Shown here piece after piece: positions 8,619-17,740 of a DNA stretch of 64,000 bases (position 1 is its first letter; each line of letters starts with the position of its first letter). The translations under genes were made by a program, and so were the position numbers. The notes beneath the pieces were generated by a model. The model saw only the letters and a list, made by a program, of their open reading frames with translations. It ran no database searches and was not told the DNA's origin. This stretch comes from Paracoccus chinensis (GTDB taxonomy: Bacteria; Pseudomonadota; Alphaproteobacteria; Rhodobacterales; Rhodobacteraceae), in NCBI RefSeq assembly GCF_900102885.1, contig NZ_FNGE01000002.1, forward strand, positions 310,001 to 374,000, given 5' to 3'.

Positions 8619-10055
8619 CTACTGTTCGCGGAAGGCGCGCACGAAATAGTCGGTCAGCGGCTTCATCAGATAGGCAAGCGGGCTGCGTTCGCCGGTCTGG
8701 ACATAAACCTCGACCGGCATGCCGGGGATCAGGGACAGGTTGCCCAGCTTTTCGCGCTCGGCCGGAGGGATCGTGACCTCGGCGCGATAGTACTGCATCT
8801 GCGTCGCCTCGTCCGTGACGGCATCTGCCGAGACACGCGCCAGCGTGCCGTGGATCTCGGGCGTGGTGCGGCTGGAGAAGGCCGAGAATCGCAGCGTGAC
8901 GTCCTGCCCCACCGACACCTCGTCGATGTTCAAGGGAGAAACTCGCGCCGCGATCACCAGCGGGCGGTCCTGCGGGACCAGGAACAGCACCGGATCGGCG
9001 GGCCGGATCACCGCGCGGGGTGTCGTCACCTGCAACTGGTGGACGATGCCCGAGACCGGCGCCCGGATGTCGAGCCGCGAGATCTGCTCGATCAGCGAGC
9101 GGCGGCGCTCGGCCAGTTCCAGCTCGCGGTAGCCAAGGTCGCGCAGTTCCGTTTCAGCGGTCTCGCGCCGCTCGGCCGCTTCCTTCAGCTTGGTGATGTC
9201 GATCTCGGTCAGGCGCGTCTCGCCCTGCGCGCGCATGGCCTGGGTCTCGCCCAGCTGGCCGTCCAGCCGCGCGGCCTCGCGTTCCAGCCCAAGCACGCGC
9301 GAGGCCTGCGCCAGACCGCGGTCCAGCAGGGTCTGCTGGTCGGTCAGTTCCTCCTGGATCAGCTCGCGCTGGGTGCGCAGCGCGGTCATCTGCGCGTCGA
9401 TCCCCTCGATCTGGTTGCGTACCTGCTCGGCCTGCTGGTCCAGCTGGTCGGTCGATTGCCGCAGCGTGTCGAGCCGGCTTTCGAAAAGCCGCGTCTGCCC
9501 CTCGATCAGGTCGGCCACGTCCGGGCGGGTGGGCGCGAGTTCCACCAGTTCCTCGGGAAAGGTGATGGCGGGGCGGTCGGCGCGCTCGGCCTCGAGCCTT
9601 CCGCGGCGGGCGAGGATCTCGAAATACTGGCCCTCGACAATGGCAAGCTCGGTGCGCAGCAGGGTGCCGTCCAGCCGGATCAGCAGGTCGCCCGCCTGGA
9701 CCGGCTGGCCTTCGCGGACGGCGATCTCCTCGACCACGCCGCCTTCGGGATGCTGAACGATCTGGCGGTGCTGCTCGACCTCGACCTGGCCGGCGGCCAC
9801 GACTGCCCCCGCGATGCGCGACGTCACGGACCACAGGCCGAAGCCGCCGACCAGCAGCAGCATCCCGACGAGCCCCAGCAGCAGCGCGCTGCGGGCCGAC
9901 CAGCGGCTGCCCGCGGCCGGGGGCGGCGGAGGGGGCTGCTCGGGCCGACGCACGGCACGGCGCGTCGGGGCGACGATATCGTCCACCCTTGCGACGGGCG
10001 CGGTGGCGAGGCCCATCTGCGCGGGGTCGCGCATCTGCGGAGTGGGGTTGTTCAT
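8619..10055 (-). CDS. Type I secretion membrane fusion protein, HlyD/PrtE family
   Basis: This 478-residue periplasmic adaptor links an ABC exporter to an outer-membrane TolC-like channel. It has a proline-rich cytosolic N terminus, one membrane segment (ALLLGLVGMLLLVGGFGLWSV), a biotinyl-lipoyl half-motif (VVAAGQVEVEQHRQIVQHPEGG), a long coiled-coil region rich in Q/E/L, and a C-terminal beta domain (IRAPVSGIVHQL, VLFLVPQDRPLVI). The ATG at 10055 overlaps the upstream ABC gene stop (ATGA). Neither the outer-membrane partner nor the secreted substrate is encoded in this window. Confidence 0.9.
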   Translation of the reverse strand: MNNPTPQMRDPAQMGLATAPVARVDDIVAPTRRAVRRPEQPPPPPPAAGSRWSARSALLLGLVGMLLLVGGFGLWSVTSRIAGAVVAAGQVEVEQHRQIVQHPEGGVVEEIAVREGQPVQAGDLLIRLDGTLLRTELAIVEGQYFEILARRGRLEAERADRPAITFPEELVELAPTRPDVADLIEGQTRLFESRLDTLRQSTDQLDQQAEQVRNQIEGIDAQMTALRTQRELIQEELTDQQTLLDRGLAQASRVLGLEREAARLDGQLGETQAMRAQGETRLTEIDITKLKEAAERRETAETELRDLGYRELELAERRRSLIEQISRLDIRAPVSGIVHQLQVTTPRAVIRPADPVLFLVPQDRPLVIAARVSPLNIDEVSVGQDVTLRFSAFSSRTTPEIHGTLARVSADAVTDEATQMQYYRAEVTIPPAEREKLGNLSLIPGMPVEVYVQTGERSPLAYLMKPLTDYFVRAFREQ

Positions 10056-11818
10056 GTCACGCCTCCGCCTGCGCCGCGCGCGCGGGTGATCGTTTCGGCA
10101 TTGCGGACGGTCGAGCGCAGCACCTCGTCGCGCGGCCCGAAGGCGCGGCGCATGCCCCCTTCCATCACCAGCAGCAGCTCGCATTCCGCGATGGCGGCGG
10201 GGCGGTGGGCCATGATGATGACCGCGCCGCCGCGCGCCTTGATCGCGCGGATCGCGAGGTTCAGCGCCTCGGACCCCTCGTTGTCGAGGTTCGAGTTCGG
10301 CTCGTCCAGCACGAACAGCACCGGGTCGTCGTAAAGCGCCCGCGCAAGGCCCACGCGCTGGATCTGCCCGCCCGAAAGCCGCGCGCCCGCCTGCGCCAGG
10401 GGCGTGTCGTAGCCCTGCGGCAGGTCCAGGATCATCCGGTGCGCCGCTGCCGCCGTCGCCGCGCGGACCACCGCGTCCGGGTCGGGACGTGGCGAAAGGC
10501 GGGCGATGTTTTCGGCGATGGTACCGTCGAACAGCGTCACCTGCTGGGGCAGGTAGCCGATCAGCCGGCCCAGCACGTCAGGGTCGTATTGCTCCAGCGT
10601 CGCGCCATCCAGCCGGATCGAGCCGCTGGCCGGGGCCCAGGCCCCGATCAGCGCGCGGGCCAGCGTGGACTTGCCCGCACCCGAGGGGCCGATCACGCCC
10701 AGCGCCTGCCCGGGGCCGAGATTGAAGCTGACGCCGCGCAGCGTGGGCACGGTCTGCCCCGGCGGCACGACGGTCAGGTTGGTCACGTCCAGCCGTGCCG
10801 CCGGACGGGGCAGGGGCGTCCGCTGCGCCTGCGGGGGGCGACGCGTCAGCAGCCCTCCCAGCCGGTTCCAGCCGTCCAGGGCGCGCTGCACCGCCGACCA
10901 GCCGCCGACGATCTGCTCCACCGGCGCCAGCACCCGCCCCATCAGGATCGAGCTTGCGATCATTGCGCCCGGCGTCACCGCCTGCTGCAGCACGAGCCAG
11001 GCCCCCGCCGCCAGCAGGGCCGATTGCAGAAACAGCCGGAAGGTTTTCGAAAAGATCGAGAAGCCCGAGCCCCGGTCCGAGGCCGACATCGTGGCATTGG
11101 CCATCCGGTCGCGGGTCTGCTTCCAGCGGGAAAAGGCCGCCTGCCGCATGCCCAGCGCGCCGATCAGCTCGCCCTCGTCGCGGTAAAGGTCGGCGGCGCG
11201 GTCGGCGGTCTGGCCGGACACCATCGCTTCCTGCAGGGGGCGGCGGGTCAGCCACTGGTTGGCCCAGGTCGTGAGGACCAGCACGATCGCGCCCAGCGTC
11301 GCCACGACCCCCAGCACCGGGTGGAAGATGTAGAGCCCCGCCAGGAAGACGGGCGCCCAGGGAAGGTCGAACAGCGCCATCAGCACCGGCGAGCCGATCA
11401 GCTGGCGCACGGCCTCGAGGTCGCGCAGCCCGCCCTGCGCTGCGCTGGCCTGTCCCGTCACAGCGCCCTCGGCCAAGGCCGCCTGGAAGACGCGGGATTC
11501 CAGCCGGTCCTGGAACCGCATCGCCACGCGCGACATCACGCGGACGCGGGCGAGGTCGATCAGGCCCATCATGGCGAAGAGGAAGGCCACCAGCCCGAAC
11601 AGCGCCGCCAGCGTCGGCACCGACCCGCTGCCCAGCACGCGGTCGTAGACCTGCATCATGAACAGCGGCCCCGTGAGGTTCAGCAGGTTCACCGCGACCG
11701 AGAACACGGCCACCGCGGCGACCAGCCCCAGACTGCCCCCGCGCGCGGCCCGAAGCTCGGCGAATCCGTCCTGACGTCCTGTTGCCATCGGCTCTTTGTT
11801 TCCGTTCATGCGCGGCAA
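10052..11818 (-). CDS. Type I secretion ABC transporter, PrtD family
   Basis: This 588-residue half-transporter has an N-terminal six-helix membrane domain, beginning near LGLVAAVAVFSVAVNLLNL, and a C-terminal nucleotide-binding domain with Walker A GPSGAGKST, signature RLSGGQIQRVGLARA and Walker B FVLDEPNSNLD. As a homodimer it would export proteins with C-terminal signals, together with the adaptor encoded downstream. Start sites at 11818, 11809 and 11788 are all possible. The last (MATGRQDG) has a weak AAAGAG upstream. The PrtD-type domain lacks the N-terminal C39 peptidase of bacteriocin exporters. Confidence 0.9.
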   Translation of the reverse strand: MPRMNGNKEPMATGRQDGFAELRAARGGSLGLVAAVAVFSVAVNLLNLTGPLFMMQVYDRVLGSGSVPTLAALFGLVAFLFAMMGLIDLARVRVMSRVAMRFQDRLESRVFQAALAEGAVTGQASAAQGGLRDLEAVRQLIGSPVLMALFDLPWAPVFLAGLYIFHPVLGVVATLGAIVLVLTTWANQWLTRRPLQEAMVSGQTADRAADLYRDEGELIGALGMRQAAFSRWKQTRDRMANATMSASDRGSGFSIFSKTFRLFLQSALLAAGAWLVLQQAVTPGAMIASSILMGRVLAPVEQIVGGWSAVQRALDGWNRLGGLLTRRPPQAQRTPLPRPAARLDVTNLTVVPPGQTVPTLRGVSFNLGPGQALGVIGPSGAGKSTLARALIGAWAPASGSIRLDGATLEQYDPDVLGRLIGYLPQQVTLFDGTIAENIARLSPRPDPDAVVRAATAAAAHRMILDLPQGYDTPLAQAGARLSGGQIQRVGLARALYDDPVLFVLDEPNSNLDNEGSEALNLAIRAIKARGGAVIIMAHRPAAIAECELLLVMEGGMRRAFGPRDEVLRSTVRNAETITRARGAGGGVT

Positions 11819-11965
11819 TCGGCCGCCCCGTCTGCCGCAGTGCCGACCACAGGTTGTCGCGGCACCGCGCGCCCTCTATCCCAAGCCGAACCATTCGGAC
11901 AGGCAGGTGGCAAGCTTCGTTCGGTCTTGGGCCAATACTCGCCTATGGATGTTAAGGAGAGATTG

Positions 11966-12700
11966 ATGCGTCTTGTTCCGGTTGTGCTGGCTCTGAGTCT
12001 TGCCGGCTGCGCCACTGCGCCCCCGGGCGAGATCGCCGACCCCTACGAGCCCATGAACCGCCGCGTCCACGCCTTCAACAAGGCGCTGGACGCGAACCTC
12101 GTGCGCCCCGCCGCGCGGATGGTCAAAGGCGACGGCGCGTCACGCCCCCCGGTTGAAGGCCAGCCGCCGGGCGTGATGCAGATGGTGGGGAACTTCGGCT
12201 CGAACCTGTCGCTGCCGGGAAAGGTCGTCAACAGCCTGCTGCAGGGCCGCCCCGAGCCCGCGGTGAAGAACACCTTCCGCTTCGCCGTCAACACGACGCT
12301 GGGGCTGGGCGGGCTGTTCGATCCGGCGGGCTCGGATTTCGCGCTGCCCGAGATCGACACGGACTTCGGCGAGACGCTGCATGTCTGGGGCGTGCCCTCG
12401 GGCGCCTATCTCGAGCTGCCGCTGCTGGGGCCGTCCACGGAACGCGACCTCGCGGGCAAGATCGTGGACTTCGCGCTGATCGATCCCTTGGACAATGTGC
12501 TGACGGATGAACAGAAGCTTGCGGGCACGGCGGCGCGCGTCGTCTCAAAAGCGGGTGAGCGGGCGCAATTTGGCTCGACGGTGGACTCGGTCCTGCATGA
12601 AAGTGCCGACAGTTACGCCCAGACGCGGCTGCTTTACACCCAGCACCGCCGTTACGAGCTGAAGCAGGAAGAGGACGCCATTGACCCATATGCCGAATAG
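11966..12700 (+). CDS. mlaA: Outer-membrane lipoprotein MlaA (VacJ)
   Basis: This 244-residue lipoprotein of the Mla pathway removes misplaced phospholipids from the outer leaflet of the outer membrane and passes them to MlaC. The signal sequence ends in the lipobox LAGC (Cys18). The family hallmarks DPYEPMNRRVHAFNK, the NxLLQG region and FDPAGSDFALPEIDTDFGETLHVWGV are present. The ATG at 11966 follows AAGGAG by 6 nt. The gene overlaps the mlaC-like gene by 20 bp, so the two are co-expressed. The mlaFED transporter genes are not nearby. Confidence 0.93.
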   Translation: MRLVPVVLALSLAGCATAPPGEIADPYEPMNRRVHAFNKALDANLVRPAARMVKGDGASRPPVEGQPPGVMQMVGNFGSNLSLPGKVVNSLLQGRPEPAVKNTFRFAVNTTLGLGGLFDPAGSDFALPEIDTDFGETLHVWGVPSGAYLELPLLGPSTERDLAGKIVDFALIDPLDNVLTDEQKLAGTAARVVSKAGERAQFGSTVDSVLHESADSYAQTRLLYTQHRRYELKQEEDAIDPYAE

Positions 12701-13286
12701 CACCCGACGCGGGTTCCTGGGACTGGTCGCCATGGGCGGCGTGATGGCGGTGACGCCGGCCCATGCCATGACGGCGGCCGAGGCCTCAACCGCGATCCGG
12801 CGCGCGGTGGACGAGGTTCTGGGCATCATCAACTCGGGCCGGCCGCCCGCGCAGATGTACGGGGCCTTTGCAGGCGTGTTCCAGCGCCATGCCGACGTGG
12901 ACGCGATCTCGCGCTCGGCGCTGGGGCCCACGGCGCGGCAGATGGACCCGTCGAGCTTCGGGCAGTTCCGCGAGGCGATGACCGGCTATGTCGCGCGCAA
13001 GTATGGACGGCGTTTCCAGGAATTCCTGGGCTCGCGGATCGAGGTCGGGGCGGCGCGTCCGCTCAAGTCCTTCTGGGCGGTGGATTCCACGGCCTACCTG
13101 AACGGCCGCAGCCCGATGCGCGTCGAATGGCACATTTCGGACAAGACCGGGCAGCCGCGCTTCTTCAACCTCATCATCGAGGGCGTGAACATGCTGGCCT
13201 CCGAGCGCGAGGAGATCAACGCCATGCTGGCCCGCCGCAAGGGCGACGTGGGCGCCCTGATCGCGGACCTGCAGCAGGCAGGCTGA
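12681..13286 (+). CDS. mlaC: Phospholipid-binding protein MlaC-like (Ttg2D)
   Basis: This 201-residue periplasmic phospholipid shuttle has a twin-arginine-like signal (TRRGFLGLVAMGGVMAVTPAHA), suggesting Tat export or a variant Sec signal, followed by an MlaC domain (FQRHADVDAISRSALGP, FSSRIEVG-type segment read here as LGSRIEVG, RVEWHISDKTG). Translation may begin at the TTG at 12681, 6 nt after GAGGA, or at the ATG at 12690. Both lie within the end of mlaA. A bidirectional terminator follows. Confidence 0.88.
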   Translation: MTHMPNSTRRGFLGLVAMGGVMAVTPAHAMTAAEASTAIRRAVDEVLGIINSGRPPAQMYGAFAGVFQRHADVDAISRSALGPTARQMDPSSFGQFREAMTGYVARKYGRRFQEFLGSRIEVGAARPLKSFWAVDSTAYLNGRSPMRVEWHISDKTGQPRFFNLIIEGVNMLASEREEINAMLARRKGDVGALIADLQQAG

Positions 13287-13306
13287 GACCGCCGCCGCGC
13301 CATGGA

Positions 13307-13336
13307 AAAGCCCCGCCTTCGAGCGGGGCTTTCTCT
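13307..13336. terminator. Bidirectional terminator between mlaC and the PBP gene
   Basis: AAAGCCCCGC (13307-13316) and GCGGGGCTTT (13323-13332) form a perfect 10-bp stem with a CTTCGA loop. The A and T runs on the two sides suit both convergent transcripts. Confidence 0.9.
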
Positions 13337-13340
13337 TGCG

Positions 13341-15935
13341 TCAGTTCAGGGCGGGGATGCCTTGCAGCGCCTGGGACAGCGCGTCGTTCAGGGCATCGTC
13401 GGCCGGAAGGTCGGCCGGGGCCACGGCCTCGGCCACCGCGGCCTCGACGGGGCTGGGGGCAGGGGGCGCGTCCTCGCCCGAGCTGCTGACGGTCGAGCCC
13501 TCGGTGCGCGGCGCCGGAGGAGGGGCGGGGTCCGCGCCGATGGGGCCGGAGCGCACGGGCACGGGCGCTGGAACAGGCGCGGGCGGCGGGGCCGAGGGCG
13601 CCGGTTCCACAAGGCGCGCGGGCTCGGGCGCGGGGGCGCTTTCGCCCATCGCCTCGGCCAGGGCGGCGGCAAGCGGGTCCGCCGCGCCGTCAGGCGAGGT
13701 CGCCACGATGGCGGGTGCATCGATCGGCATCCCCGTGGCGTCGCCCGGCTGGATCACGTCCGTCTCGCGGCCGTCCACGGGCTGTGCGGCGGCTACGGCC
13801 TCGGCCAGGGCGGCGGCCAGCGGGTCGTCCGAATCGGCCGACACGATGTCGCTGGCGACGATCATGTTGCCCGCCGCGTCGGGCGCGATCACCCCCAGCG
13901 GCTGGGGCGGCAGGCCCTCGTGGATCTCGGCCATGACCGCCTGCCAGATCTCGGCGGGCAGCCCGCCCCCCGTGACCCCCTGCAGCGGCGTGTTGTCGTC
14001 ATAGCCCATCCAGACGCCGGTGACATATTGCTCGGTGAAGCCGATGAACCAGGCGTCGCGATAGGAGGAGGTCGTGCCGGTCTTGCCCGCGACCTCGCGC
14101 CCCGGCAGCTTGGCGCGCCCGCCGGTGCCGTTTTCCACGACCTGCTGCATCATCCAGATCAGCTCGGACGCGGCCTTGGGCGAGATCACCCGCTGCCCCA
14201 TGCCGCCGACCTGCCCGATCAGAGGCTTGTCGTCGCCCTTGATGCGCAGTTCCACCAGCCCATAGGGGCGCACGGCCGTCCCGCCGTTGCGGATGCCCGC
14301 ATAGGCGCCCGTCATTTCCAGCAGCGTGGTTTCCGCCACGCCGAGGCCCATCGAGGGGCTGGCGGTGATGTCATGGGCAAAGCCGAAGTCCTGCGCCACG
14401 CGGCGCACGTTGTCGCGGCCCACGGCCTCCTGCAGGCGGATGGTCGAGGTGTTGATCGACTGCGACAGCGCCTTGGTCAGCGTGATCTCGCCCATGTGGC
14501 GGCGGGTGTAGTTCTTGGGCGTCCAGGGCTTCGAGCCCTTGATGTGGATCGTGATGGGCGCGTCCAGGATCGTGTCGTTGGGCGAATAGCCCTGGTCCAG
14601 CGCCGCTGCGAAGACGAAGGGCTTGAAGGCCGAACCGGTCTGCCGCTTGGCCTGGGTCGCGCGGTTGAAGGTGCCCGCACCCGCCGTGTCGCGCCCGCCG
14701 ATCATGGCGCGCACCGCGCCGTCGGCCGACATCACGACCACCGCCGCCTGCGCCTTGGACCCTTCTTTGACCTTCTCGTCGAAGATCCGCTTGAGCGCGC
14801 GTTCCGCCTGCCGCTGCACGGTCTGGTCGAAGGTCGTGGTGATCGTCACGTCCTCGGTCGTTTCCGAGGTCAGGAAGCCCGGCCCCGATTCCATCACCCA
14901 GTCCGCGAAATAGCCGCCCGCCCGCGCCGCCGCCGCCCTGGACAGGACGGCGGGGTTGGCCTTGGCCTCGGCAAATTGCGCGTCGTCCAGGTAGCCCTGG
15001 TCATGCATCAGCCCCAGGATCACCGCCGCCCGGTCCTGCGATCGCTGGAGGTTCGAGGTGGGCGAGAAATAGCTCGGCGCCTTCAGCAGCCCGGCCAGCA
15101 TGGCGGCCTCGGCGGCGTTCACCTCGGCCGCCGACTTGCCGAAATAGCGCTGGGCGGCGGCCTCGAAGCCGCGGGCGCCCGCGCCCAGGTAGCTGCGGTT
15201 CATGTAGATGTTGAGGATGTCGGCCTTGGAATACTTGGCCTCCATCGCGAGGCTGTAGGGAACTTCCTTGATCTTGCGCCACAGCGAGGACTTGCGGCAG
15301 TCGGCCTCGTATTCGGCCTCGGACTTCCACTTGATGGGGTCGAATTCCTCGCCCAGGCACAGAAGCTTGGACACCTGCTGGGTGATGGTGGACCCGCCGT
15401 TGCCTTCCAGGGGCCCGCGCCCCTCGGCCATGTTGATGTTGACGGCACTGGCGATGCCGCGCGGGTCGATGCCCAGGTGGCTGAAGAAGCGCTTGTCCTC
15501 GGTCGCCACCACCGCGTTGCGCAGGACGGGGGCGATCCGGTCGGCGCTGACGGTGTTGTAGGTCTCGCCCCGCCAGGCGAAGACGCGGCCGTCGCGGTCC
15601 AGCATCGTGACCGAGCCGCGCGCGCGCCCGTCGAACAGCGCCTGGGGATCGGGCAGGGTGGAATAATAATAGGCGACAGTCAGGCCAAGGATCAGCGCCA
15701 GGGTCGCGCCGGTTCGCCAGAACGACCCCCAGATGAGGCGCCAGGTCAGCGACACCGCGCCCGTCACGCCGCGCGTGACGAAGTTGCCGCGCCGTGGCTT
15801 GCGCGGGGGGGCGGCACTGGCCCGCCGCTGCGCCTGCTGGGGCGGCAGCCCTCCGCCCGAAGGCGGGGCCGCGGCAGAGGGGGCGGCATAGCGCCTGTCG
15901 GCGGCAAGGCGCCGGGGCTTCTCGGGTTTCTTCAT
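13341..15935 (-). CDS. Class A penicillin-binding protein (PBP1A family)
   Basis: This 864-residue bifunctional peptidoglycan synthase has a basic cytosolic N terminus, one membrane anchor (around TGATLALILGLTVAYYY), and a glycosyltransferase-51 domain (catalytic Glu near residue 146 in ATEDKRFFSHLGID, plus GGSTITQQ). The transpeptidase domain has SAFK (TGSAFKPF, about residue 434), a SINTS region as the second motif, and KTGTTSS. The ATG at 15935 (MKKPEKPRR) was chosen because the upstream open frame is not family-like. A 170-residue Ala/Pro-rich tail after residue 690 carries two near-identical DPLAAALAEA blocks. Confidence 0.93.
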   Translation of the reverse strand: MKKPEKPRRLAADRRYAAPSAAAPPSGGGLPPQQAQRRASAAPPRKPRRGNFVTRGVTGAVSLTWRLIWGSFWRTGATLALILGLTVAYYYSTLPDPQALFDGRARGSVTMLDRDGRVFAWRGETYNTVSADRIAPVLRNAVVATEDKRFFSHLGIDPRGIASAVNINMAEGRGPLEGNGGSTITQQVSKLLCLGEEFDPIKWKSEAEYEADCRKSSLWRKIKEVPYSLAMEAKYSKADILNIYMNRSYLGAGARGFEAAAQRYFGKSAAEVNAAEAAMLAGLLKAPSYFSPTSNLQRSQDRAAVILGLMHDQGYLDDAQFAEAKANPAVLSRAAAARAGGYFADWVMESGPGFLTSETTEDVTITTTFDQTVQRQAERALKRIFDEKVKEGSKAQAAVVVMSADGAVRAMIGGRDTAGAGTFNRATQAKRQTGSAFKPFVFAAALDQGYSPNDTILDAPITIHIKGSKPWTPKNYTRRHMGEITLTKALSQSINTSTIRLQEAVGRDNVRRVAQDFGFAHDITASPSMGLGVAETTLLEMTGAYAGIRNGGTAVRPYGLVELRIKGDDKPLIGQVGGMGQRVISPKAASELIWMMQQVVENGTGGRAKLPGREVAGKTGTTSSYRDAWFIGFTEQYVTGVWMGYDDNTPLQGVTGGGLPAEIWQAVMAEIHEGLPPQPLGVIAPDAAGNMIVASDIVSADSDDPLAAALAEAVAAAQPVDGRETDVIQPGDATGMPIDAPAIVATSPDGAADPLAAALAEAMGESAPAPEPARLVEPAPSAPPPAPVPAPVPVRSGPIGADPAPPPAPRTEGSTVSSSGEDAPPAPSPVEAAVAEAVAPADLPADDALNDALSQALQGIPALN

Positions 15936-16203
15936 GCCTGCATCCAATGGGCCGTTTCCCGGCCTTTTTCGTCCGCCCACATATAGCAGCCCGGCCCGCT
16001 TGAGAACACGCGCCGTCGGCCTGCGCACCCAGACGTGACCTGCCGGAATATCGCGCATTTTCCGCAAACTCTGCCGCGTGGTTGGGCAATTTCCGCCGGA
16101 GACCGGCCGAAATCCGCCTGCTGCTGGACGCGCGGCGGGCAGTTGCCGCGTGATCCGGCTGAAGGGCGGGCCGGCGCAAGGGCCCGCGGCAAGCGACGAG
16201 GAC

Positions 16204-17619
16204 ATGCCGATGAGCCAGATCTTGATCCATGCAGGCGACGGGCCCGCGGGCCGTCAGACGATGGCAGCCGCCAGGATGGCCCTGCCCCTTGCCGCAGGGA
16301 CGCTTCTGGCGCTGACGGCCGGGGCGGCGCTGGCGCAGGCGCCCGAGGCGGTGGCGGCCCCAGCGCCCGTGATGGACAAGGGCGACGCCGCCTGGGTGAT
16401 GATCTCGGCGGTGCTGGTGATGATGATGACGCTGCCGGGCCTCGCGCTGTTCTACGGCGGGCTGGTCCGGTCGCGGAATGTCCTGTCGGTGCTGATGCAG
16501 GTGCTGTCGGTCTTCTCAGTCATGTCGATCCTCTGGGTGATCGCCGGCTATTCGCTGGCCTTCACCGGCGCCGAGGGCGATGCGGCAGGTCCGCTGACCC
16601 CCTTCATCGGCGGACTGGGCAAGGCCTTCCTGGCCGGCGTCACGCCGGAGTCGCTGGTCGATACCTTCACGGCGGGCGTCCAGATCCCGGAATTCGCCTT
16701 TGTCGCCTTCCAGATGGCCTTCGCCTGCATCGCCCCCGCGCTGATCGTCGGCGCCACGGCCGAGCGGCTGAAGTTTCCGGCCATCCTCGCCTTCGTGGTG
16801 ATCTGGTTCTTCCTGTCCTACCTGCCCATGGCCCACATGGTCTGGTGGAGCGGCGGCTACCTGTTCGCTCATGGCGCGCTGGACTTCGCGGGCGGCACCG
16901 TCATCCACATCAACGCGGGCGTGGCGGGTCTGGTCGCCGCAATGGTCGCGGGACCCCGCCTCGGCTACGGGCGCGAGCCGATGGCGCCGCACAACCTGAC
17001 CATGACCATGATCGGCGGCTGCCTGCTGTGGATCGGCTGGTTCGGCTTCAACGCGGGCTCGAACCTGGAAGCCAACGGCCTGACCGCGCTGGCCCTCATC
17101 AACACGGTCGTCGCCACCGCCGCCGCGGCACTGGCCTGGGCCGGGGGCGAGTGGGTCCTGCGCGGTCATCCCTCGCTGCTGGGCGGCGTCTCGGGCGCCA
17201 TCGCGGGCCTTGTCGGCATCACGCCGGCGGCGGGCTTTGTCGGGCCCATGGGGGCGATCGCCATCGGGATCGTGGCCGGGCTCGCCTGCCTCTGGGTGGT
17301 GGTCTCGCTCAAGCGGCGCATGGGGATCGACGACAGCCTCGACGTGTTCGGCATCCACGGCGTGGGCGGGATCGTCGGCGCCATCCTGACCGGCGTCTTC
17401 GTGGCGCCCTCGCTGGGCGGCACGGGGCTGGACGGCTATGCGATGGGCCCGCAGGTCTGGGTGCAGACGCTGGGCGTCATCATCTGCATCGTCTGGTCGG
17501 GCGTCGTGTCCTTTGTCGCCGCGCACCTGATCCGCATGACGATCGGCCTGCGCGTGTCGGAAACCGACGAACGCCAAGGCCTCGACCTCACCACCCACGG
17601 CGAGAACGCCTACAACTGA
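16204..17619 (+). CDS. amtB: Ammonium transporter (Amt/MEP/Rh family)
   Basis: This 471-residue inner-membrane ammonium channel has a signal sequence ending ALAQA, eleven expected membrane helices and conserved family stretches: LFYGGLVRSRNVLSV, GGTVIHINAGVAGLVAA (first pore His) and DVFGIHGVGGIVGAILTG (second pore His). The start is uncertain: the ATG at 16204 follows GACGAGGAC, and the ATG at 16261 would give a 452-residue form. The usual partner gene glnK is not directly upstream, where 268 bp contain no gene. A strong terminator follows. Confidence 0.95.
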   Translation: MPMSQILIHAGDGPAGRQTMAAARMALPLAAGTLLALTAGAALAQAPEAVAAPAPVMDKGDAAWVMISAVLVMMMTLPGLALFYGGLVRSRNVLSVLMQVLSVFSVMSILWVIAGYSLAFTGAEGDAAGPLTPFIGGLGKAFLAGVTPESLVDTFTAGVQIPEFAFVAFQMAFACIAPALIVGATAERLKFPAILAFVVIWFFLSYLPMAHMVWWSGGYLFAHGALDFAGGTVIHINAGVAGLVAAMVAGPRLGYGREPMAPHNLTMTMIGGCLLWIGWFGFNAGSNLEANGLTALALINTVVATAAAALAWAGGEWVLRGHPSLLGGVSGAIAGLVGITPAAGFVGPMGAIAIGIVAGLACLWVVVSLKRRMGIDDSLDVFGIHGVGGIVGAILTGVFVAPSLGGTGLDGYAMGPQVWVQTLGVIICIVWSGVVSFVAAHLIRMTIGLRVSETDERQGLDLTTHGENAYN

Positions 17620-17637
17620 GCCCCATGTTGCAACAAC

Positions 17638-17668
17638 AAGGCCCGGCGAGTCTGCCGGGCCTTCTTTC
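17638..17668 (+). terminator. Rho-independent terminator after amtB
   Basis: AAGGCCCGGC (17638-17647) and GCCGGGCCTT (17654-17663) form a perfect 10-bp stem with a GAGTCT loop, followed by CTTTC. It also lies just past the convergent prenyl synthase gene and may serve both. Confidence 0.88.
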
Positions 17669-17740
17669 ATGCGCGTTCTTCTTCGCCGAAGCCTCCCGGG
17701 ATCGTCGTTTGCGACGAGGGGGCAGGGCCCTGGTCCGGTC

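Noticed and set aside
13302..15986. 894-codon open frame on the plus strand
   Set aside because: It lies opposite the class A PBP gene, whose motifs are intact. Composition is that of a shadow frame, and there is no ribosome site or family signature.
16060..16150. Sigma-54 promoter for amtB
   Set aside because: GG and GC doublets occur, but none with the required spacing and flanks (TGGCAC-N5-TTGCA). The match was no better than chance.
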